Origin: Phocaeicola coprophilus | Lineage (GTDB): Bacteria > Bacteroidota > Bacteroidia > Bacteroidales > Bacteroidaceae | DNA: 64,000 nt | Reading direction: 5' to 3' | Assembly (NCBI GenBank): GCA_016900015.1 | Contig: JACJJM010000012.1 | Coordinates: 40,041-104,040 of the forward strand | Shown here: in pieces, positions 26,956 to 36,122 of the stretch | How positions within the stretch are numbered: the stretch's first letter is position 1 | Layout of the letters: each line of letters opens with the position of its first letter | The notes under the pieces: generated by a model | The model's input: the letters and a program-made list of their open reading frames with translations, nothing else | Told to the model about the DNA's origin: nothing | Database searches by the model: none | Translations under genes and position numbers: made by a program

Positions 26956-26963
26956 CAAAAGTA
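26956..26963 (-). promoter_or_regulatory. -7 promoter element of gltX
   Basis: Minus strand TACTTTTG, a full match to TAnnTTTG, placing transcription start about 20 nt before the gltX ATG. The -33 position has only a partial match (TTGT near 26986). Confidence 0.5.
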
Positions 26964-27088
26964 GCACATTTTTCGCTAAGTGCAGAACAAGTCTTGTATA
27001 GTTTAGCCTTGTAGCTGAAAATTAGGCCAAAATCATCCACACATGCCTGAACACTCACACTGAAACAGCCACCGTCCTTCCAAGGACA

Positions 27089-27715
27089 TCATTTCCTTGC
27101 ATCCAGATGGGAAAAATCCATGCCGGAAAGGTCTATCCAGTTCGAATAAATCCCATCCGGATAAGAGACAAGATATTCGGCCGGCCCTATCCCCGAACCA
27201 AGAATTCCTGCTGCCACAATCCGTAAACGCATACGCCTGTAATGTCTCAAATCCGAGGGCTTCTTGTCTGAAAACACACCGACATGAATTCCAAGGCCGG
27301 AATCATAAGCCATGACCGGATAAGCGGAATGAAACAATTGGCCCGGCTTCATATAGACATAATGTTTATGCTTCGGGCTGTAAACGAACAAGGGACGACG
27401 CCTTAAAGAATCTTCTTCCACAGTCCCGTCCTCCCGCTCCAGCTGGACACAGGCCAAGACAACGCTGCCCATGCTCGTCATGTAATTTTCCGGCGTGATG
27501 CCACCAGGAAGGAACAGATAGCCAATGTGGAAGCAGCAGTCTTTCGTCACATTCTTCAAGGTCGCATCCAGATACGAAGAGTTATCCAATACTCCATGCG
27601 GAGACATTAGCTTTATTGTAAACGACAAACCTTCATTCACTCTTTCCTCCACTTGAGCCAAAAGCCGACTTGGCATCAAGACTGCCAACATAACAAATAC
27701 GATAATTGCTCTCAT
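27089..27715 (-). CDS. exported protein of unknown function
   Basis: 208 residues with a signal peptide (MRAIIVFVMLAVLMPSRLLAQ). The mature part is beta-rich with two adjacent cysteines (KDCCFHIGYLFLPGG) and many aromatic residues; I recognise no family. It lies 4 bp after the HEYVH lipoprotein gene and is surely cotranscribed with it. G+C content is between that of its neighbour and the main genome. The phrase SFTIKLMSPHGVLDNSSYLDATLKNVTKDC reads like an Ig-like domain that limits or partners the larger protein, but that is only a guess. Confidence 0.7.
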   Translation of the reverse strand: MRAIIVFVMLAVLMPSRLLAQVEERVNEGLSFTIKLMSPHGVLDNSSYLDATLKNVTKDCCFHIGYLFLPGGITPENYMTSMGSVVLACVQLEREDGTVEEDSLRRRPLFVYSPKHKHYVYMKPGQLFHSAYPVMAYDSGLGIHVGVFSDKKPSDLRHYRRMRLRIVAAGILGSGIGPAEYLVSYPDGIYSNWIDLSGMDFSHLDARK

Positions 27716-27719
27716 AAAA

Positions 27720-29360
27720 CTATTGGTTTTCTATAATTTTTAATCGTTGCATAAAATCAAACATATTATCCATTACCTGCTTTTCATATTCTTCACTCAT
27801 CCTGCCCATGTATTCAGAATGTTGACGCATATAGGCCTCAACTTCTCCCCGAACGACTTGTTCATTCATTTCGATTATATATGGAATATGCTGTTGAAAA
27901 GCTGTAGAATAAGGAAGAACGTACATATTATAATATAGTTCTCTTTTCTTTTTCTGTAATTCATTTCCGCCTTCCCTTGGAATTTTTTCAATTTCAAGAA
28001 CTTCATAATATCTATTATACGCTACATCAACATCACTCTGCGAATAGTATTTCTCATACTTTTGCGTTATAATATTTCCATCAATATCCCTTTCTATAAA
28101 TATATTATCAATCCATCGTTGTTTTACATGAACATACTCATGATAAACACAAGATCTAATATCTTCTTCTGTCAAGCCAGCTGCAAGCATGCGATCTTCA
28201 AAGACCGTAAGAATGCCTGTATCACTGTTATAATGCGCATATGTTTGTGGATAAAGTGTATCATTTTTCACAGTGTCAAGTATGGCAGAATTTCGTGAAA
28301 TTCCCAATTCTCTTAGTTTTATTAATAAGAAATTATCAAAGATGTGATCAAAGCGTTCTTCGTAAGATGGTAGCGTTTCGTCCCCTTTATCACCAGAGAC
28401 TGAACCTCCGCCACTTCCTCCTCCTGAAACTCCAACATTTCCTATTTCATCTTCAGGCCTAGGAAGTTTTTCAAAGAATCCACTAAAAGAGTATTCATAA
28501 GTAAAACCTGATACATGCTCATTCAAGACTTCATTTGCCAATAGATCTAACATTCTAGAGACATCATAACTTACTTCTGAGAAATAAAAATAATCATCTT
28601 GCCAAATATCTATATAAAGCATAAATGGGACTCTATCATAATAACTATGAACTTCTGTAAAATCAGCATATGGAAATATCACATTCACGCAAAATTTAGC
28701 CAATTCATCGAAAGTCTCTTGTGAAACGCTTATTACTACCAGCTCCGAACCATTTTGAGCAAACCCCGGTATGATCTCAAAATAAACAATTATTCTTAAC
28801 AAATCTCCTATGCATTGATTTGATTCTCCTATACGTGTCTTTATACGTTTTTGTGATTCTGCCAAATCCACGGAATCAGCCATAAGAGCCAACTTTTTAG
28901 AGACATTTAGCCCTTTCTCCCGCAACTTTTTAAATCCAGCTGAAGATATATACGAGTTCTTCATCTCTGACAATTTCTCAGCATCCAACAAAATAGGAAA
29001 ATCCAATCTACCAGTCAACTTTATATCGTCCATTCTTCCTTTTAATGACTGCAAACAGTAAATGACACACCCTTCTATTTCTTTATTGGAAGATTGAATA
29101 GGCAAACTATAATGCCAACCAAAATCTGAAGAAAATGAATATGTGGCCTCATCAAATAAAAAAGTCCTTCCAGGACAAATTTCGCAGGTATACTTCCATA
29201 TTGTATCCTGTTCATTTAACAATTTTGCTAATGTTTGCCCCACACTAAAGTTTGGTTTCACAGCCACAACTGAATTCAATAAATATTCTTCTGTAGAACA
29301 TGAAATCATGCTAAGAAAAAAAGAGAAGCATCCAAGAAAATAGTTAATATATTTCTTCAT
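27720..29360 (-). CDS. lipoprotein with C-terminal HEYVH putative zinc metalloprotease domain
   Basis: 546 residues. The signal ends in a lipobox (LSMISC, Cys21), so the protein is a lipoprotein, probably at the outer membrane. An N-terminal domain (about 22-305) has no recognised motif. A Gly/Ser linker (about 309-326) joins it to a C-terminal domain with HEYVH at 407-411 (SCVYHEYVHVKQRW), an HExxH zinc site; Glu506 or Glu508 in GEVEAYMRQH is a candidate third ligand. The gene is strikingly A+T-rich, with codon use unlike flanking genes, so it was probably acquired. It heads a two-gene operon with the unknown exported protein. Protease activity is inference from the motif. Confidence 0.7.
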   Translation of the reverse strand: MKKYINYFLGCFSFFLSMISCSTEEYLLNSVVAVKPNFSVGQTLAKLLNEQDTIWKYTCEICPGRTFLFDEATYSFSSDFGWHYSLPIQSSNKEIEGCVIYCLQSLKGRMDDIKLTGRLDFPILLDAEKLSEMKNSYISSAGFKKLREKGLNVSKKLALMADSVDLAESQKRIKTRIGESNQCIGDLLRIIVYFEIIPGFAQNGSELVVISVSQETFDELAKFCVNVIFPYADFTEVHSYYDRVPFMLYIDIWQDDYFYFSEVSYDVSRMLDLLANEVLNEHVSGFTYEYSFSGFFEKLPRPEDEIGNVGVSGGGSGGGSVSGDKGDETLPSYEERFDHIFDNFLLIKLRELGISRNSAILDTVKNDTLYPQTYAHYNSDTGILTVFEDRMLAAGLTEEDIRSCVYHEYVHVKQRWIDNIFIERDIDGNIITQKYEKYYSQSDVDVAYNRYYEVLEIEKIPREGGNELQKKKRELYYNMYVLPYSTAFQQHIPYIIEMNEQVVRGEVEAYMRQHSEYMGRMSEEYEKQVMDNMFDFMQRLKIIENQ

Positions 29361-29836
29361 ATAACCTATATATAAATTAGACTTTATTGGGAAATATAAT
29401 AATTATTAAGAATATAGGAAATTTTACAGCCCAACAAAGCCAATTTTTTATACTAATTAACCATAAACGCCTATTACATCCCTTCACACAAAAATGATAT
29501 AATACATTTCATTGTTTTTTAGAACCTTCTATACTAACAACATCTATATAAAAAAAGAGAATATAAACAGTGATAACTCCAAGATTGGCATCAACGCCTA
29601 ATATTGTACACAAATTTCATCCCGAAACAGGTTTCCATACGCAGGTTACTGTCACACGCCCGGATACCTTCCTTTCCGCCCGACCACGGCCTCCTTTCGG
29701 CCCGTGAGCGGAAAGGAAGGCGTGGTCGGACGGAAAGGAGTCCGCTCAGGCAGGCATTCCAGGAGTGGATAACAGGCTGTTTTTCAAGGATGAATAAATA
29801 ATCCTAAAATAAGCGGCACAGACCTGTCAGCAGCCG
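29361..29836. other. gene-free spacer
   Basis: The first 250 bp or so are very A+T-rich and continue the composition of the lipoprotein gene; they should hold its promoter but no clear TTTG/TAnnTTTG pair was found. The rest contains copy 3 of the GC-rich palindromic repeat, then the 3' flank of the ABC operon. No gene seen. Confidence 0.5.
29667..29749. repeat. GC-rich dispersed palindromic repeat, copy 3
   Basis: Arms CCTTCCTTTCCG (29667-29678) and its complement (29709-29720) are perfect over 12 bp. Inside lie CCGACCACGG and CCTCCTTTCGG; beyond the right arm follow CGTGGTCGG and ACGGAAAGGAGTCC. It marks the junction between the A+T-rich operon and the ABC export operon. Confidence 0.75.
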
Positions 29837-30952
29837 TCAGCGATTTTTCTTGTAGCTGACGATGGCCCACGTCCACACCACGACAGCATAAAGGCTCAAG
29901 GCCACGAACTGTGGCAACAGCTCGAGGAAGGAACTGCCCTTGAGATAGAGCATACGCAAGGCTTCGATGAAATAACGCAGAGGATTGAGATACGTGACAG
30001 CCTTTGCCCAGGCGGGCATACTGCTTACGGGAGTCAACAGACCACTCATCAGGATGAAGATGACCAGAAAGAAAAACATCACCAGCGCGGCCTGCTGCAT
30101 GGTGTCGGAATAGTTGGACACGATGAGCCCCAGGCAGGACACGACAAGGATGAACAAGGTGGCAAAGAGGAGCAACAGTCCGACACTGCCCGCCGGTACC
30201 AGCCCATAGAACACACGGGCCAGAAGCATGGCATAGAAGAGTATGAACAACCCCACGCACCAATAAGGCACCAGCTTGGACAGGATGAAGTCGAAACGGC
30301 CCACAGGCGTGACATTGATTTGCTCGATGGTGCCCCGCTCCTTTTCACCCACGATGTTGAGCGCAGGCAGAAACCCCACGACCAGCACCAGCAACATGGC
30401 CATCAGGCCGGGCACCATAAACACGGTGTAGTCCAAACCGGCATTAAACAAATAGCGCGGACAGACATCCAGCCCGGCAAGGACAGGCCGACTCGCCAAA
30501 AGTCCTTCTTCCTCCCACAGTTCGGCTGCATATCCGGTCAGAATCTGGCTCAGGTAGGAACTGCCCAGGGCTGCCTTGACACCATTGACTCCATTGACAG
30601 AAACCAGCACACGGCTGCCGCCTTCGGCCACAAGCTCCCGTTCGAAGCCGGGCGAAATCTCCACGATGAAATCAGCCCGCCCGGCCTCCATGCAATGAAG
30701 CGCCTCGCGGTATGACGGGCAAGTCTCCGTCAGTACAAAGTAGGTTGAGGCCGACAGCTTGTGAACCAGACGTGCCGACAGTGGACTGTGGTCATTGTCC
30801 ACCACGCACACCTTCAGGTTCTTCACCTCCTGTGTCGCAGCTTTCGGCATCAGAAACAAGACAAACAGCGGAAGCATGACAAACACCACAGGCAACACCC
30901 GCGTACGCATCATCTGCTTGAACTCTTTTTCTATCAAAAAACGTATGACCAT
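29837..30952 (-). CDS. ABC-2 type transporter permease, second of pair
   Basis: 371 residues from the ATG at 30952, which has AAAGGAG seven bases upstream. An ATG at 30967 overlapping the previous stop (ATGA) would add five residues and is possible. Layout: one N-terminal membrane helix (VLPVVFVMLPLFVLFLMP), a periplasmic domain of about 150 residues, then five C-terminal helices. That is the YbhR/YbhS-type export permease. It is the last gene of tolC-hlyD-ATPase-ATPase-permease-permease on the minus strand. The exported substrate (drug, lipid or other) is unknown. Confidence 0.88.
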   Translation of the reverse strand: MVIRFLIEKEFKQMMRTRVLPVVFVMLPLFVLFLMPKAATQEVKNLKVCVVDNDHSPLSARLVHKLSASTYFVLTETCPSYREALHCMEAGRADFIVEISPGFERELVAEGGSRVLVSVNGVNGVKAALGSSYLSQILTGYAAELWEEEGLLASRPVLAGLDVCPRYLFNAGLDYTVFMVPGLMAMLLVLVVGFLPALNIVGEKERGTIEQINVTPVGRFDFILSKLVPYWCVGLFILFYAMLLARVFYGLVPAGSVGLLLLFATLFILVVSCLGLIVSNYSDTMQQAALVMFFFLVIFILMSGLLTPVSSMPAWAKAVTYLNPLRYFIEALRMLYLKGSSFLELLPQFVALSLYAVVVWTWAIVSYKKNR

Positions 30953-30963
30953 AAGCACTCCTT

Positions 30964-32076
30964 TCATTCTAAACGGATTTTGAACTTCTTCCAGGACACG
31001 CCGAGCAGCACGCCCGCCATGAGCAGCAGGACGAGTGTCTCCCTCCAGACGTAGCGAAGCTCCACCCCCTGTATCATCAGCCGGCGCGCGATGTCGACAT
31101 ACCAGCGTGTGGGCACGATGACCGACACGCATTGCAGCGCGACGGGCATGCTCTCGACGGGAAACAGGATGCCCGAAAGGTAGATCGTGGGGATAATCAC
31201 CAGCAGCGAAAGCAGCATGGCCGCGAGTTGGCTACGGACAACCGTGGAAATAAACAGCCCCAGGAACAGAGCGACCAATATGTAGAGCAGCGACACGGCT
31301 ATGAAGCCTGGCAGGCTACCTGCGATGGGGATGTGGAGCATCGTGACGGAAAGCACCAGGATGGTGGTGAGGTTCAGGCAGGAAATGGCGAAGTAGGGCA
31401 CCAGCTTGGCCAGCACGATGCAGAGAGGAGGCAACGGAGAAGCCAGCAGCACTTCCATCGTGCCGGCCTCCTTCTCGCGCACGATGGCGATGCTAGTCAT
31501 CATGACGCAAATCAACATCAACACCAGCCCGATGACAGCAGGCACGAAGTTATACTCGCTCTTGCCCTGCGGATTGTAGAGCGTGCGGACGACGGGCGTG
31601 ATGCCGGGAAAGGGACTCACCCCGCGGCCTTCGGTCAACGTGTGCAGATGGGCGGCCAGCACTTGCTGCATGTAGCCTGTGCGGATGGCCGCCTGGTTGG
31701 GTTCCGTGCCGTCGACCAAAATCTGCACGGAGGGACGGCCTCCGCGCCTCAACTCGCTTGCAAACTGTTCGCCAAACACGACGGCGACATCTATCTTCCC
31801 GCCCCGTAGCGAGGCTTCAAGGGCCGAAATATTGTCCTCACCGGCTGTGATGGAAAAGTAACGGCTGGCAGCAATGCGCTCCCGGAGTTGCGCCGTGACT
31901 TCATCCTTCGACAAGTCCAGGATGGCGACGCGCGAGTCCTTGACCTCCGTCGTGATGGCAAAGCCGAACAATATCATCAGCACGATGGGCATAACCAGCA
32001 GTATAAGCATCGTCCGTTTGTCACGGAAGATGTGATAGAATTCCTTTCGAAGGAATGACAAAAACTGTTTCTTCAT
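30964..32076 (-). CDS. ABC-2 type transporter permease, first of pair
   Basis: 370 residues: N-terminal FLSFLRKEFYHIFRDKRTMLILLVMPIVLMILFGFAI with the first helix, a periplasmic domain (about 45-165), then five helices with REKEAGTMEVLLASPLPP, the typical ABC-2 export segment. YbhS-like. It ends in an overlap region with the next permease gene and follows the ATPase gene by 22 bp. The two permeases probably form a heterodimer in the inner membrane. Confidence 0.9.
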   Translation of the reverse strand: MKKQFLSFLRKEFYHIFRDKRTMLILLVMPIVLMILFGFAITTEVKDSRVAILDLSKDEVTAQLRERIAASRYFSITAGEDNISALEASLRGGKIDVAVVFGEQFASELRRGGRPSVQILVDGTEPNQAAIRTGYMQQVLAAHLHTLTEGRGVSPFPGITPVVRTLYNPQGKSEYNFVPAVIGLVLMLICVMMTSIAIVREKEAGTMEVLLASPLPPLCIVLAKLVPYFAISCLNLTTILVLSVTMLHIPIAGSLPGFIAVSLLYILVALFLGLFISTVVRSQLAAMLLSLLVIIPTIYLSGILFPVESMPVALQCVSVIVPTRWYVDIARRLMIQGVELRYVWRETLVLLLMAGVLLGVSWKKFKIRLE

Positions 32077-32098
32077 GCTTCTCTTCCTCCTCCTTTAT

Positions 32099-32848
32099 TT
32101 AATCGCTTGTGCGCTTTGCCCGACGGGCCAAAGCCAAAAAGACGTCATACATGGTCGCTACTCCGAAATCACGCTTCAAGTTGGCCGGCGTGTCAAGGGC
32201 TTCTATCTTCCCGTCGACCATAATGCTGACGCGGTCGCAATACTCGGCTTCGTCCATGTAGTGGGTAGTGACAAAGACAGTTATGCCCCGGTCAGAAGCG
32301 CGGTAGATAAGTTCCCAGAACTGCCGTCGTGTGATAGGGTCAACTCCACCCGTCGGCTCGTCGAGAAAGACGATTTTCGGGTCATGGAAGATGCTGAGGG
32401 AGAAAGCCAGCTTCTGCTTCCACCCCAACGGAAGCGATGCCACCAGCGCATCCCGCTCGGCAGCCAACCCCAGCTCACCCAACAGACGTTCGGCCTTCTC
32501 GCGGATGGTCTTGGCCGACATGCCATAAATGCCGCCAAAAAGGCGCAAGTTCTCAAACACCGTGAGGTCGTCGTAGAGGGCAAACTTCTGGCTCATGTAG
32601 CCAATGTGCTTCTTCACGTCTTCAGCCTGCCTGCACACATCATATCCGGCCACCGTGGCCCATCCGGCCGACGGACGGCTCAAGCCGCACAGCATCCGCA
32701 TGGCCGTAGTCTTTCCGGCCCCGTTGGCACCGAGGAATCCGAATATCTCCCCTTCGTGCACCCGGAAGCTGATGTGGTCGGTCGCCGTAAACGCACCAAA
32801 CTGCTTGGTGAGCCCTTCTGCTTCAATGACATACTTATCCTTCATCAC
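32099..32848 (-). CDS. ABC transporter ATP-binding protein, second of pair
   Basis: 249 residues. Walker A GANGAGKTT near 36-44, a Q-loop in GYMSQKFALYDD, Walker B VFLDEPTGGVDP near 155-166 and H-switch in VFVTTHYMDEAEYCD. The signature motif is the LPLGWKQ variant instead of LSGGQ; this variant is normal for the second half of YbhF-type ATPases. The start overlaps the end of the first ATPase gene by 14 bp. It powers the export permeases. Confidence 0.92.
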   Translation of the reverse strand: MMKDKYVIEAEGLTKQFGAFTATDHISFRVHEGEIFGFLGANGAGKTTAMRMLCGLSRPSAGWATVAGYDVCRQAEDVKKHIGYMSQKFALYDDLTVFENLRLFGGIYGMSAKTIREKAERLLGELGLAAERDALVASLPLGWKQKLAFSLSIFHDPKIVFLDEPTGGVDPITRRQFWELIYRASDRGITVFVTTHYMDEAEYCDRVSIMVDGKIEALDTPANLKRDFGVATMYDVFLALARRAKRTSD

Positions 32849-33761
32849 TCTTCTTCATTAAAGACATGAAACAATCTTCCACCGTAGCCTGTATGGGAGT
32901 GACCTCCACCCGACGGTGGCCCAACCCGGCAAGGTAAGCCGCCAGCTCCTGCATACGGGCTTCCTCCCGCACCGTGACATGAAAGGCTTCGCCAAACGAA
33001 AAAGCCGTCAACACTTCGGGGCACGCACGCAAGTCGTCCAACAAGCGGTGCATGTCGTCCGCCTGCACGGCCCAGAGCGTATCCGTATAAGCCCCGACGA
33101 TGCCCGAAGGCGTGTCGAGACGAAGGAATTCCCCATCCTGCATCAATGCGATGTGGTCGCACTGCCCGGCCTCATCCATGTAGGGAGTCGATACGATGAT
33201 GGTAATCCCATGCTGAAGCCTCAGCCTCTTCAGCATTTCCCAAAATTCCTTGCGCGACACAGGATCGACACCCGTAGTCGGCTCGTCCAGAATCAGTACG
33301 CGCGGAGCATGGATAAGCGCACAGCTCAATGCCAACTTCTGTTTCATGCCGCCCGACAATTTGCCGGCTTTACGGGTCTTGAAGGGTTCTATCTGTCCAT
33401 AGATGTCCTTCACCAAATCATAGTTTTCCTCGATGCTCGTGTGGAAGATGGAAGCAAAGAAGCTCAGGTTCTCCTCCACCGAAAGGTCCTGGTAGAGCGA
33501 AAAGCGGCCGGGCATGTATCCTATACGTCGGCGGATGGCCTTATAGTCACGCACGACATCAAGCCCATCGACCGACACAGTCCCTTCATCAGGAAGCAAC
33601 AGCGTGGCCATAATGCGGAAAAGCGTGGTCTTTCCTGCACCGTCAGGACCGATGAGACCATAAATCTCGCCTTCGTCCACCGTGAAGTTCAAGCCTCGCA
33701 AAGCCTGCACTTGGCCTTTGCGGTAACTCTTCCTCAGCTTGCTGACCGTGATGATGTCCAT
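32835..33761 (-). CDS. ABC transporter ATP-binding protein, first of pair
   Basis: 308 residues. Walker A GPDGAGKTT near 38-46, signature KLSGGMKQKLALS, Walker B VLILDEPTTGVDP, and a C-terminal extension of about 75 residues as in drug/ABC-2 exporters. With the next gene it corresponds to the two halves of E. coli YbhF, here encoded separately. It follows the HlyD gene by 12 bp. Confidence 0.92.
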   Translation of the reverse strand: MDIITVSKLRKSYRKGQVQALRGLNFTVDEGEIYGLIGPDGAGKTTLFRIMATLLLPDEGTVSVDGLDVVRDYKAIRRRIGYMPGRFSLYQDLSVEENLSFFASIFHTSIEENYDLVKDIYGQIEPFKTRKAGKLSGGMKQKLALSCALIHAPRVLILDEPTTGVDPVSRKEFWEMLKRLRLQHGITIIVSTPYMDEAGQCDHIALMQDGEFLRLDTPSGIVGAYTDTLWAVQADDMHRLLDDLRACPEVLTAFSFGEAFHVTVREEARMQELAAYLAGLGHRRVEVTPIQATVEDCFMSLMKKSDEG

Positions 33762-33773
33762 GACTCCAAACAG

Positions 33774-34670
33774 TTAAAACTTCACATCACCGTACATGCC
33801 CCGCTTGATCAGGCCGTCATTCTTCACATCTATCTTGACGGCATAGACCAGGTTGGCCCGTTCGTCGCGTGTCTGAATGGTCTTGGGTGTGAACTCGGCC
33901 CGGTCGGCTATCCATGACACCGTGCCCTCATAAGCCCGCCGTCCGTCCTCGCCACTGTCTGCATACACCTGCACCCGCTGCCCGAGTTTTAACCGGGTCA
34001 ACTGGTCTGCCGTAATATAAGCACGCAGCTTCATCCGCCCGACATCGGCCACTTTGAACAAGGCTTTTCCCGGCAACACATATTCACCGGCCTCGGCATA
34101 CTTTGTCAAGACTGTCCCCTGGATGGGGCTGGTGATGACAGACTGGCGGATGCGGTCCTCCACTTGCGCCAGTTGTGCCGCAATGCTTTCGCCCTGGCTT
34201 CCAAGGCTGGTGTTGCTGCTGTTGATTTGTTCGGACGTGGCTGCCAACTGACGGCGCAAGACGGCTATCTGATAGTCTATGTCGTCCACCTGCTTTTCCG
34301 TGGCGGCATCGGCTTCCAGCAATTCGGCAAAGCGTTTCCGTTCCCGCTCCAGGTTGGCAATCTGCTGGCGGAGCGAGGCCAGCTGACGTCCGGCATCAAG
34401 CCGCTTGCTGTCTGTCGCTCCCAACGATGCCTGCAACTGCTGCCGCTGCAACGAGAGTTGCAACGTATCGACATAGCCCAGTTCCTCACCCGGCTTTACG
34501 GTCTGTCCTTCCTCTGCCCGGAAAGCCAGCAGTTCGCCAGTGCTCCTGGCCGAGACGATGATTTCTGTCGCTTCAAAAACACCCGAAGCGTCATAGTCCG
34601 TGTCACGTCCGTCGCAGGCACAGAGCAACAACAGCACGAAAGACAGGAAGAATAAATCACAATGTTTCAT
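33774..34670 (-). CDS. HlyD/YbhG-type periplasmic adaptor lipoprotein
   Basis: 298 residues with a lipobox (LLLLCACDGR, Cys about 19). A biotinyl-lipoyl-like half-domain (VFEATEIIVSARSTGELLAFRAEEGQTV) is followed by a long coiled coil (about 75-165) and the returning half (ITSPIQGTVLTKYAEAGEYVLPGKALFKVADVGRMKLRAYI). It bridges the inner-membrane ABC exporter to the TolC-like outer channel. It is second in the operon, 7 bp after the tolC-like gene. Confidence 0.92.
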   Translation of the reverse strand: MKHCDLFFLSFVLLLLCACDGRDTDYDASGVFEATEIIVSARSTGELLAFRAEEGQTVKPGEELGYVDTLQLSLQRQQLQASLGATDSKRLDAGRQLASLRQQIANLERERKRFAELLEADAATEKQVDDIDYQIAVLRRQLAATSEQINSSNTSLGSQGESIAAQLAQVEDRIRQSVITSPIQGTVLTKYAEAGEYVLPGKALFKVADVGRMKLRAYITADQLTRLKLGQRVQVYADSGEDGRRAYEGTVSWIADRAEFTPKTIQTRDERANLVYAVKIDVKNDGLIKRGMYGDVKF

Positions 34671-34677
34671 AATGGTA

Positions 34678-35979
34678 TCATTCTTGATTTAATGTATGTT
34701 TTAATTCAAATAAGCTTTTCAGCATCTCAATCTCGTGTGTGGAACATTCCGTACGGGCCTGGTTCTCCCGTGTGATTTCCTGCAAGAGGCCGTTCGCGTC
34801 GATGACGCCGTGCTCCAGCTTCTTCTCTGCGGCCTGGCGGACCGAAGTACGCATGGCTATAATATCCTCATCATAGGCCATCATCTTGCGATACTGCTCC
34901 ACGGCCGCCTGCTCCCGGGTCGACTGGAGACGGTTATTGAAAAGGAATGTCGCTTGTGCAGTCTCTGTCTGCATGCGGGTCAAATCGAGCTTGCGACGGT
35001 CGTCCTTATACGTATAGAGCTTGCTTATGTCCCATGTGAGGCGGACACCGATCCTGCCGTTCAGCGACCAGTCATGCCCGAACATGTCGGCAAACATGTC
35101 ATAGCCCGGATAGCCGTAATAGCCTTGGGCAAACAGGCTCAGGCGGGGACGCAGGCCGGCTTGCAACAGTTTCTGCCGGGCTTCGGTCTGCGACAGGCGC
35201 GCCGCATACAAGGCCAGCTCCGGCCTCCGGCTCTCAAACGACACCGGCCAGGAAGCGTCAGGCTTCTGCAAATCGCGTATCTCCGCCACATCCTTATGGA
35301 TAAACAAGGCCAACATCCGGCTGTAGGCTTCCCGTTGGGATTGCAAGGCTGTCCGGTCACGCCGGGCCTTCAGCCACTCGGCCTTCATCATATCGACATC
35401 TGACTTCATCGCCGTCCCGTGGCCCAAGCGTGCTTCCAGCTTGCGGCAATTATCCTGCAAAAGCGTTTGCAGGTCTTCATTCAAGCGTATCTTCTCTTCC
35501 AGCAACAGCAGGCCGAAAAACAACTCGTTCACACGCTGGCGGACAGCATAGAGGTCGACATCGGTCTGTGCAGTCTGCACCAGCCCGTCCTTGCCTGCCA
35601 TGTCCCGACGGGCTTTCAGGTTGCCTCCGTCCCAAATCACCTGGTTCAAGTCGACGGCAATGCGATACTGGTCACGGGCCATACCCTTATATTGATAACC
35701 ATTGCTCGTCAACAGGCCGGTCAGCACATCGGGCAAAGTCGCCACATCCGACTGGTAAGAGGCCTGCCCGCTGACGGACAGCTGCGGCAAGTAGCCCCGC
35801 TTGATGTTGGCCACAGAGTAGTCCGTCGCCTGCTCTATCAAGTCATACTGTTTCAAGAGCGGATAGTTGTCCCGCGCCAGACGTTGGCATTCGTCCAGCG
35901 TCAACTGGGCTTGGGCTGGAAGCAGCAACAGCATTGCCACCGCCCCAAACAAGATTCTCATGCGTGTCATGTTTCTCAA
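34678..35979 (-). CDS. TolC-family outer-membrane efflux protein
   Basis: 433 residues with a signal peptide (MRILFGAVAMLLLLPAQAQ after a short lead; a start at Met5, 35967, is possible). Two OEP repeats with long amphipathic helices form the channel tunnel; the mature start LTLDECQRLARDNYPLLKQYDLIEQA is typical. It makes the outer-membrane exit duct for the ABC exporter. First gene of the operon; a TAAATTTG -7 box lies 16-23 bp upstream and the AraC-type regulator is divergent. Confidence 0.9.
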   Translation of the reverse strand: MRNMTRMRILFGAVAMLLLLPAQAQLTLDECQRLARDNYPLLKQYDLIEQATDYSVANIKRGYLPQLSVSGQASYQSDVATLPDVLTGLLTSNGYQYKGMARDQYRIAVDLNQVIWDGGNLKARRDMAGKDGLVQTAQTDVDLYAVRQRVNELFFGLLLLEEKIRLNEDLQTLLQDNCRKLEARLGHGTAMKSDVDMMKAEWLKARRDRTALQSQREAYSRMLALFIHKDVAEIRDLQKPDASWPVSFESRRPELALYAARLSQTEARQKLLQAGLRPRLSLFAQGYYGYPGYDMFADMFGHDWSLNGRIGVRLTWDISKLYTYKDDRRKLDLTRMQTETAQATFLFNNRLQSTREQAAVEQYRKMMAYDEDIIAMRTSVRQAAEKKLEHGVIDANGLLQEITRENQARTECSTHEIEMLKSLFELKHTLNQE

Positions 35980-35994
35980 TTTCGATTACATAAG

Positions 35995-36002
35995 CAAATT
36001 TA
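35995..36002 (-). promoter_or_regulatory. -7 element of the export operon
   Basis: Minus strand TAAATTTG. A TTTG on the minus strand lies at 36019-36022, only 16 bp away, so the -33 match is imperfect in spacing. The promoter faces away from the araC-type promoter at 36085-36117 within a 143-bp shared region. Confidence 0.4.
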
Positions 36003-36084
36003 CATCGCAGCCCTCCGACAAACAAGGTCTATACACTATCTATATTGAGTAAATCTGAACATTCCGCACAAAAGCTGCTTCCTT

Positions 36085-36117
36085 TTTGAGAAAAAATCAA
36101 TATTCGCCTTATTTTTG
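36085..36117 (+). promoter_or_regulatory. promoter of the AraC-type regulator
   Basis: TTTG at 36085-36088 and TATTTTTG at 36110-36117, spaced 21 bp. Transcription should start at about 36121-36124, on or beside the ATG at 36123. Confidence 0.6.
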
Positions 36118-36122
36118 CATCC

